Shown here in pieces: positions 1 to 4,607 of a DNA stretch of 5,522 nucleotides. Origin of the DNA: Thiobacillaceae bacterium. Its GTDB lineage: Bacteria; Pseudomonadota; Gammaproteobacteria; Burkholderiales; Thiobacillaceae. Positions within the stretch are counted from its first letter, which is position 1. The number at the start of each line of letters is the position of its first letter. Location of the stretch: NCBI GenBank assembly GCA_012274165.1, contig JAAPAA010000263.1, positions 1 to 5,522 of the forward strand. Direction: 5' to 3'. The translations under genes and the position numbers were made by a program. The notes below the pieces were generated by a model. The model was not told the origin of the DNA, searched no databases, and saw nothing but the letters and a program-made list of their open reading frames with translations.

Positions 1-107
1 CTCTGCTAGAGGCCGGTGGTTGGAAGGTGCTTACTATTTGGCAATGCGAGTTAAAGAACACAGAGAGATTGGCAAATAAGTTATATGACTTCATCGAGCA
101 CGACTAA
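1..107 (+). CDS. vsr: Very short patch repair endonuclease Vsr, C-terminal fragment (5' end outside window)
   Basis: The reading frame entering at position 3 gives 34 residues before a TAA at 105-107, including GGWKVLTIWQCELKN followed by a short amphipathic tail. This matches the C-terminal core strand of Vsr endonucleases (GW-x-VL-x-x-W-E/Q-C-E/A-L). Vsr family members nick beside T in T:G mismatches produced by deamination of 5-methylcytosine and so start repair back to C:G. They are usually about 140-150 residues long, so roughly three quarters of the gene, including the catalytic Asp and zinc site, lies to the left. The frame overlaps the next gene by 23 nt, which suggests translational coupling. 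A cytosine-C5 methyltransferase immediately downstream is the classic Vsr context and supports the call strongly. What is seen is a short but distinctive tail; the function is inferred from family and neighbour. Confidence 0.85.
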   Translation, partial: LLEAGGWKVLTIWQCELKNTERLANKLYDFIEHD

Positions 108-1374
108 ACGACGCCCTATCGGTATCGACCTCTTCGCCGGAGCAGGTGGATTGTCGCTGGGTTTCGAACAGGCCGGATTCGATATTGCCGCCGTTGTGGA
201 AATCGACCCAATTCACTGCGCCGTCCACGAACACAATTTCCCATACTCGAAAACGATCTGTGCAAGCGTGATCGATATTACCGGCGACGATATTCGCCGC
301 AAAGCCAATATTGGAAATGCCGAAATCGACGTAGTGTTTGGTGGTGCTCCATGTCAGGGATTCTCCCTTATCGGCAAGCGCGCTTTTGACGATCCACGAA
401 ACCAGCTCGTTTTTCACTATGTCCGCATAGTGGCCGAATTGCAGCCGAAATATTTCGTGTTCGAAAACGTAAAAGGGCTGACGCTCGGTAAGCATGCCGA
501 GTTCTTGGAAGAATTGATCTCCGCATTAAGCGATGCGGGCTACGACGTGGTGTCGCCATATCGTGTGCTGAATGCTGCCGATTTCGGTGTGCCTCAAGAT
601 CGTCGGCGTCTGTTCGTTGTTGGCGCGCGGCGCGGCTTGGCTCAGCCGAATTACCCGGACCCACTCAGACGTCGAACAACTGTTTGGGAAGCTATCGGAG
701 ACTTGCCGGATGCGGATCGTTTCGATGAATTGAATGCAGCCGATGCGGTTCGGGTCGACTGGACGACCGAGGCGGTTTATGCCCGGCAGTTGAGAGGGCT
801 GGAACCCGACCCGAAAAACTACGCTTACAGTCGAAAATTCGATCCGGATATACTCACTTCGAGCCTTCGCACCGTGCACACTGAACTTTCTCGGACACGC
901 TTCCTGGCGACCGAACACGGCAAAACCGAGCCCATCAGCCGCTTCCGCAAACTCCCCCCAGATGGACTTTGCAATACCTTGCGCGCCGGCACGGACAGCG
1001 CACGCGGTGCGTTTACCTCGCCCCGTCCGATACATCCATTTCTTCCACGCGTCATCACCGTGCGAGAAGCTGCCCGTCTACATTCATATCCCGATTGGTT
1101 TCGATTCCATGCAACAAAATGGCATGGTTTTCGTCAGATCGGCAACAGTGTTCCACCGCTATTGGCACGCCACATCGCAAGCGAAATCGTCAAGGTGCTG
1201 GGCGTTAAGCCACTCAAGCCGAAAGTGGTGCTTCAACTTGGCGCCCTCGACTTGTTAACGTTCGACATGGGAGCCGCCGCCCAACATTTTCAAGTGCCGC
1301 GCGACACCATCGCGCAGCGTAGTCGTAGGAAAAATCCGAACCAACAAGACCTTTGGAAAGAGGCCTATGTCTGA
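85..1374 (+). CDS. DNA (cytosine-5-)-methyltransferase, Type II restriction-modification
   Basis: This enzyme transfers a methyl group from S-adenosylmethionine to C5 of cytosine in a specific DNA site and protects host DNA from the partner nuclease. All main family motifs are present in order: motif I IDLFAGAGGLSLGF (residues 14-27, SAM binding), motif IV PCQGFS (89-94, catalytic Cys90), motif VI ENV (127-129), motif VIII QDRRR (171-175), motif IX around VREAARL (326-332), and motif X RQIGNSVPP (350-358). The target-recognition region is about residues 185-310. The length of 429 aa is normal, although about 55 residues follow motif X and contain a helix-turn-helix-like stretch (395-415). ATG 85 is the only sensible start because motif I follows 13 residues later; it lies inside the end of vsr. 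The stop overlaps the next start by 8 nt. The gene appears intact. The methylated sequence cannot be read with confidence. Confidence 0.96.
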   Translation: MTSSSTTKRRPIGIDLFAGAGGLSLGFEQAGFDIAAVVEIDPIHCAVHEHNFPYSKTICASVIDITGDDIRRKANIGNAEIDVVFGGAPCQGFSLIGKRAFDDPRNQLVFHYVRIVAELQPKYFVFENVKGLTLGKHAEFLEELISALSDAGYDVVSPYRVLNAADFGVPQDRRRLFVVGARRGLAQPNYPDPLRRRTTVWEAIGDLPDADRFDELNAADAVRVDWTTEAVYARQLRGLEPDPKNYAYSRKFDPDILTSSLRTVHTELSRTRFLATEHGKTEPISRFRKLPPDGLCNTLRAGTDSARGAFTSPRPIHPFLPRVITVREAARLHSYPDWFRFHATKWHGFRQIGNSVPPLLARHIASEIVKVLGVKPLKPKVVLQLGALDLLTFDMGAAAQHFQVPRDTIAQRSRRKNPNQQDLWKEAYV

Positions 1375-2179
1375 CGAGAAAATCGGGCGACAGCCCAATC
1401 GTTATCAAGCCATCATTGCGCGGGTGTTCGCCGATCATCATGCTAAAGGCTTAACCGAATTTGAGTTCACTCGCGACGAGTTCGTCGCCATCGCGGAGGG
1501 ACTTGGGATCGCCTTGCCGAAGAACGTCGGTGACGTGATTTACTCGTTCCGTTATCGCAACGAGTTACCGGAAGTAATTCGCAAGACCACCGCCGCAGGC
1601 CTCGAATGGATTATCGAGGGCGCCGGTCGTGCCCGATATAGGTTCAAGCAAGTGCGGTTGAATCGCATCGTTCCTCGCGAAGAATTGCTCACGATTAAGG
1701 TTCCCGACGCAACGCCAGAGATAATCGCTGCCTATGCGCTGAACGACGAGCAGGCGCTATTGGCGAAGGTGCGTTACAACCGATTGGTCGATGTGTTCTT
1801 GGGGATTACAACTTTCTCACTACAAAATCACCTGCGAACAACCGTGAAGAATGTCGGACAAATCGAAATCGACGAGATATATGTTGGTATTGATCGACAT
1901 GGCCGACAATTTGTCGTGCCGGTGCAAGCCAAAGGTGGCAGCGACAAGCATGGTGTAGTTCAAACGCAGCAAGATATTTTGTGTTGCGCGGAGAAGTTTC
2001 CAAATTTGATCTGTCGAGCAGTATCGGCTCAATTTATGAGCGAAGAGCGCATCGCCATGTTTGAATTGACTGTGCAAGACAGTGAAATAAAAGTGGTTGA
2101 AGAAAAACATTACCAACTTGTGCCAGCAGCAAGCATTTCTGCCGGTGACTTGCAGCAATACGCTTCCCTCAACATTTGA
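1367..2179 (+). CDS. Probable Type II restriction endonuclease (PD-(D/E)xK-like, QxK variant)
   Basis: This 270-aa protein begins 8 nt before the methyltransferase stop, with GGAAAG (1355-1360) as a plausible ribosome binding site, so the two genes are surely co-transcribed. The best motif is QIEIDEIYVG (165-174) followed by VVPVQAKGG (183-191). An acidic pair on one strand followed by Q-x-K on the next is the pattern of PD-(D/E)xK nucleases in which Gln replaces the usual acidic residue, as in Mrr-like enzymes. Candidate active-site residues are Glu167, Asp169 or Glu170, with Gln187 and Lys189. The N-terminal part (about 10-95) is rich in short helices and ends in a basic strand (GAGRARYRFKQVRLNR), possibly a DNA-binding domain. 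No membrane segment or signal peptide is seen. The nuclease call rests on this motif plus its place directly after a modification gene; cut site and exact family are unknown. G+C is low here (53 of 120 bases at 1801-1920). Confidence 0.78.
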   Translation: MSDEKIGRQPNRYQAIIARVFADHHAKGLTEFEFTRDEFVAIAEGLGIALPKNVGDVIYSFRYRNELPEVIRKTTAAGLEWIIEGAGRARYRFKQVRLNRIVPREELLTIKVPDATPEIIAAYALNDEQALLAKVRYNRLVDVFLGITTFSLQNHLRTTVKNVGQIEIDEIYVGIDRHGRQFVVPVQAKGGSDKHGVVQTQQDILCCAEKFPNLICRAVSAQFMSEERIAMFELTVQDSEIKVVEEKHYQLVPAASISAGDLQQYASLNI

Positions 2180-2211
2180 AAACGCTCCAGCGATAAGGGG
2201 GCAGCAAATTT

Positions 2212-2283
2212 ATGAAGCCATCCGTCGCGCTTGATCTGAAGCGAACCGCCGAACAACAAGGGACAGACCACGGTTTCTCGTGA
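2212..2283 (+). pseudogene. Possible 5' remnant of a nucleotidyltransferase-like (MNT antitoxin) gene, or a chance small ORF
   Basis: An ATG preceded by AAGGGGG (2195-2201) opens a 23-codon frame starting MKPSVALDLKR and ending at TGA 2281-2283. Small nucleotidyltransferase-domain proteins of HEPN/MNT toxin-antitoxin pairs often start with M-[KR]-P-S-x-x-L followed by a basic helix, so this could be the stub of such a gene. None of the catalytic part (GSxxxGxxxxxSD) is present, and the frame quickly turns into unrelated sequence. It may equally be a chance ORF. The resemblance is from memory of the family's N-terminus and was not tested by alignment. Confidence 0.25.
2259..2276. repeat. Fragment resembling a dispersed GGGACAGACCACG-type repeat
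   Basis: The stretch AGGGACAGACCACGGTTT resembles a short sequence (reverse complement CGTGGTCTGTCCC) seen in many copies in proteobacterial genomes, often near REP-associated Y1 transposase genes. Only this one copy is present and no transposase is in the window. If real, it marks the convergent gap as a site of past mobile-element activity. The resemblance is from memory and needs a genome-wide count. Confidence 0.3.
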
Positions 2284-2312
2284 ACAAAGCAACGCTGCGC
2301 ACCAACCTCAAC

Positions 2313-3434
2313 CTACCACGCCACAAAATACCCGCTACTCCGCCCGCCCTTGCCCGTAGGAACCAGGCATCCTTTTTCAACCATCTCCGCCAATTCCCGA
2401 TAAGCCGTTGTGCGGCTGGTTTTGGTCAGGCTCATGTACTTGCGAGTATTGATGCCGCCTTCGAAACCATCGGGGCCGGCGTCGAGCAGGCGATTGAGCG
2501 CTTTGCGCTGGCGGGCGTTGAGCGGGGTGCTCTGGTGGCGCAGCCAGAAGCGGGCTTTGGCCAGGGTGTTGGCGACGGTGGTTTCGGCGGCGCTGGCGGC
2601 AGCGGCGACTTGCGCCAGAAACCACGCCAGCCATTCGGTTACATCGAGCCCGCCGCGCTGGGTGCGCTCGAGAATGGCGTAGTAGCTTTCGCGTTCGCGC
2701 AGGATCTGGGCGGACAGGCTGAACAGCCGCATCGGTTGGCGTTCGTCCTGCGACAGGGCCATGTCGGTGAGGGCGCGCGCAAGCCGGCCGTTGCCGTCTT
2801 CGAACGGGTGCAGGGTCACGAACCAGAGATGCGCCAGACCTGCGCGGACGAGGCCATCCATGTCGGCGGGTGCATGGGTAAACCAGTCGATAAAGGTTTG
2901 CAGTTGCACGTCCAGGCCGTCGCGCGGCGGTGCGATGTAGTGCACGTGTTCCCTGCCGACTCCGCCAGAGACGACTTGCATGGGCGCTTCGCCACGCAGT
3001 TCGCCGACGCGGATGGGGTGCAGGCCAGAGCGCCCGGTTGGGAACAGGCCGGCCTGCCAGGCGCACAGCCGTTCGCTTGTCAGCGCCTGGTCGTGGCGCC
3101 GGGTGGCATCCAGCAATATGTCGATCAAGCCGTCCACGGCACGCGGCGGCGCGGGCATGCCGGCGGTGGGCAGCCCCAGGTGGCGCGCGACCGAGGAGCG
3201 CACGGCGTCGATGTCGAGCCGTTCGCCTTCGATGGCGCTGGTGGTCAGGCCGTCTTCCACCAGGATGCTGGCCACGGCTTCGAGGTTCAGGCTGCTGTCG
3301 AGCAAACGCGCTGCGCCGAGCACCTTGCCCTGGGCCAGCCGCGCCTGGGCCAGAAGCGGAGACAAACTGGCTTCATCCCAGCGAAACTGGGGCCAGTCGG
3401 CTTGCTGCCATATCCAGGTTCGAGGCGTTTGCAT
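2313..3434 (-). CDS. Fic family protein (probable AMP transferase) with N-terminal DUF4172-type region
   Basis: Fic enzymes usually move AMP from ATP onto a hydroxyl side chain of a target protein. The active-site motif is complete: HPFEDGNGR at residues 209-217, with catalytic His209, Asp/Glu for metal binding, and the phosphate-binding GNGR. The N-terminus (WIWQQADWPQFRWD, 7-20) looks like the DUF4172 region found on many bacterial Fic proteins. TSAIEG (65-70) fits the inhibitory motif [S/T]xxxE[G/N], making this a class II Fic protein that holds itself inactive by blocking the ATP site with Glu69. Residues 330-373 (SLTKTSRTTAYRELAEM, then a basic GKGGRSSGYF hairpin) look like a winged helix that could bind DNA. 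The length of 373 aa is typical and the gene is intact. The ATG at 3434 is favoured because the conserved N-terminus begins at once and GGAG lies 10 nt upstream. It lies 94 bp beyond cbbR on the same strand, with its own apparent promoter. The target protein is unknown. Confidence 0.93.
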   Translation of the reverse strand: MQTPRTWIWQQADWPQFRWDEASLSPLLAQARLAQGKVLGAARLLDSSLNLEAVASILVEDGLTTSAIEGERLDIDAVRSSVARHLGLPTAGMPAPPRAVDGLIDILLDATRRHDQALTSERLCAWQAGLFPTGRSGLHPIRVGELRGEAPMQVVSGGVGREHVHYIAPPRDGLDVQLQTFIDWFTHAPADMDGLVRAGLAHLWFVTLHPFEDGNGRLARALTDMALSQDERQPMRLFSLSAQILRERESYYAILERTQRGGLDVTEWLAWFLAQVAAAASAAETTVANTLAKARFWLRHQSTPLNARQRKALNRLLDAGPDGFEGGINTRKYMSLTKTSRTTAYRELAEMVEKGCLVPTGKGGRSSGYFVAW

Positions 3435-3438
3435 GCTC

Positions 3439-3484
3439 TAATCGCTCCACAATATGGAGCGATTATGGGCTGTAATCGCTCCAT
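3439..3484. promoter_or_regulatory. Triple inverted-repeat operator in front of the fic gene
   Basis: The 11-mer TAATCGCTCCA occurs at 3439-3449, as its exact reverse complement at 3455-3465, and again in the first orientation at 3473-3483. The first pair forms a palindrome with a 5-nt spacer. The second pair extends to 12-nt arms (3454-3465 and 3473-3484) with a 7-nt spacer. On the fic strand the copies cover, in order, the promoter spacer, the -10 box, and the leader including the GGAG that serves as ribosome binding site. Three alternating exact copies in 46 bp are very unlikely by chance. The arrangement is that of a repressor operator, perhaps read by the winged-helix tail of the Fic protein itself. 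An RNA hairpin hiding the ribosome binding site is a second possibility. Confidence 0.75.
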
Positions 3485-3490
3485 GCTCAA
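3462..3490 (-). promoter_or_regulatory. Predicted sigma70-type promoter of the fic gene
   Basis: On the minus strand TTGAGC (3490-3485) is followed after exactly 17 nt by CATAAT (3467-3462), matching the -35 and -10 consensus at 4 of 6 and 5 of 6 positions. Transcription would begin near 3455, giving a leader of about 20 nt before the ATG at 3434. This would uncouple fic from cbbR transcription. The -10 box and the spacer lie within the repeated 11-mers described separately. Predicted from sequence only. Confidence 0.6.
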
Positions 3491-3528
3491 GCTGGCCAGC
3501 CAACCTCCGTGCGTGTCGCCTCGCGCGT

Positions 3529-4455
3529 CTATGCGCTTTTTTGCTTGTCCGCCCTCGCCGGCGCCGCATCCTCGCGCCCCAGCAAATAATCCAGAAACGC
3601 CCGCGCCACCACCGACAACTGCCGCCCGGCCGGATACACGGCGTACCAGTGGCGCAGGATGGGAAAGCCTTCGACGTCCAGCACGGCGAACTGGTCGGGC
3701 GCGTTGAGGGTGAGGGCGTGGCGCGAGAGGGCGGAGATGCCGAGGCCGGCGAGGATGGCCTGCTTGATCGCTTCGTTGCTGCCCAGTTCCAGTCGCGGGT
3801 GGATGTTGAGGCCGTGTCCGCTGAAGATGCGCTCGATGGCATTGCGGGTGCCGGAGCCTTTTTCGCGCATCAGCCAGGTCTCGTGTGCGATGCGTTGAAG
3901 CGGGATCTTCTTCTTGTTCGCCAGCGGGTGGTCCGGCGCGGCGATCACGATGATCGGGTTGTCCATGATGGGGGTGGCGACGACGTCGATGTCCTCCGGC
4001 GGCTGACCGAGAAAATACAGGTCGTCAAGGTTGTCGGCGATGCTGGTCAGCACTTGCTCCTTGTTGGTGACGCGCAGGCTGACGTCGATGCCGGGATACA
4101 GTTTGGAGAATTCGCCCAGCAGGCGCGGTGCGAAATAGGAGGCAGTGGTGATCGCCATCAGGCTGAGCTTGCCCTGCTTGAGTCCGCGCCGTTCATCCAC
4201 CGACATGGTGTAGCGCTCGAAGATGCCGAAGATTTCGCGGGTGGCCAGCGCCAGTTGCTGGCCGTCCGGGGTCAGGTGGATTTTTTTGCCGACCTGTTCG
4301 ATCAGCGGTACGCCGACGTTTTCTGCCAGCTTCTTCATCTGCATGGAGACCGTGGGCTGGGTTAGAAACAGCTCTTCGGAGGCACGGGTGAAGCTGCCCA
4401 GACGGGCGATGGACTCGAAGATTTCCAGCTGGCGGAGGGTGGTGTGTCGGTGCAT
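3529..4455 (-). CDS. cbbR: LysR-type transcriptional regulator of RubisCO genes, CbbR
   Basis: CbbR proteins bind the promoter of Calvin-cycle operons and activate them in response to metabolites that report carbon and redox status. The N-terminus (residues 7-65, LRQLEIFESIARLGSFTRAS, then LTQPTVSMQMKKL) is a standard LysR helix-turn-helix. The remainder (about 92-295) is the periplasmic-binding-like effector domain, with the typical start GKLSLMAITTASYFAPRLLG and a late GLGISALSRHAL segment. The length of 308 aa is normal for the family. It is divergently transcribed from cbbL with 152 bp between the starts, the arrangement usual for cbbR, and this context is what narrows LysR to CbbR. ATG 4455 places the helix-turn-helix at the expected distance from the N-terminus. 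The C-terminal tail (REDAAPARADKQKSA) is low in complexity and probably disordered. No frameshift is seen. The G+C content is high, like the rest of the right half. Confidence 0.93.
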   Translation of the reverse strand: MHRHTTLRQLEIFESIARLGSFTRASEELFLTQPTVSMQMKKLAENVGVPLIEQVGKKIHLTPDGQQLALATREIFGIFERYTMSVDERRGLKQGKLSLMAITTASYFAPRLLGEFSKLYPGIDVSLRVTNKEQVLTSIADNLDDLYFLGQPPEDIDVVATPIMDNPIIVIAAPDHPLANKKKIPLQRIAHETWLMREKGSGTRNAIERIFSGHGLNIHPRLELGSNEAIKQAILAGLGISALSRHALTLNAPDQFAVLDVEGFPILRHWYAVYPAGRQLSVVARAFLDYLLGREDAAPARADKQKSA

Positions 4456-4470
4456 GCGGGGCTCAAGTCA

Positions 4471-4500
4471 AAAATACATAGATTAAAGTCTATCTTGCAA
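4471..4500. promoter_or_regulatory. cbbR/cbbL divergent control region: LysR-like palindrome and possible cbbR promoter
   Basis: In the 152-bp gap between cbbR and cbbL, ATAGA (4478-4482) and TCTAT (4489-4493) form an inverted repeat with an AT-rich 6-nt centre, resembling LysR-type T-N11/12-A sites. On the minus strand TTGCAA (4500-4495) and TATTTT (4476-4471) are 18 nt apart and could be the -35 and -10 of cbbR. The palindrome would then lie between them, as expected for autorepression. A second ATAGA at 4501-4505 may belong to a further CbbR subsite toward cbbL. No convincing cbbL -10/-35 pair was found in the remainder, which fits an activator-dependent promoter. Confidence 0.5.
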
Positions 4501-4597
4501 ATAGAAAATATCGACTGTTATTGATGATTCGTCTGCTGCAAGATGCATCCCATCGTGTTGAGCCGCTGTGGCATTACACGGAAACCCGACCCTTATC

Positions 4598-4603
4598 AGG
4601 AGG
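4598..4603 (+). promoter_or_regulatory. Strong Shine-Dalgarno of cbbL
   Basis: AGGAGG, a full match to the anti-Shine-Dalgarno core, sits 4 nt before the ATG at 4608. It fixes the cbbL start and fits the very high expression of RubisCO. Confidence 0.85.
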
Positions 4604-4607
4604 AATC

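Noticed and set aside
11..79. Alternative frame in the first 80 bases reading GRWLEGAYYLAMRVKEHREIGK
   Set aside because: It resembles no family I know, while the frame starting at position 3 gives a clear Vsr C-terminus that ends inside the methyltransferase gene.
2182..2194. ACGCTCCAGCGAT, partly like the fic operator 11-mer
   Set aside because: Only the 7-mer CGCTCCA is shared and there is no paired copy nearby, so it is probably chance.
3523..3542. Plus-strand hairpin (GCGCG-TCTA-TGCGC) followed by six T, like an intrinsic terminator
   Set aside because: It points along the plus strand, where no gene ends. On the minus strand, where cbbR ends, no T tract follows. The stem is only 4-5 bp and overlaps the cbbR stop codon.
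2280..3707. Long plus-strand open frame of 475 codons opposite fic and the end of cbbR
   Set aside because: It is antisense to a clear Fic protein, runs across two unrelated genes and the operator, and has low-complexity composition typical of a GC-rich shadow frame.
3454..4365. Plus-strand open frame of 303 codons opposite cbbR
   Set aside because: It mirrors the LysR gene, has no recognisable domain, and begins within the fic operator repeats.
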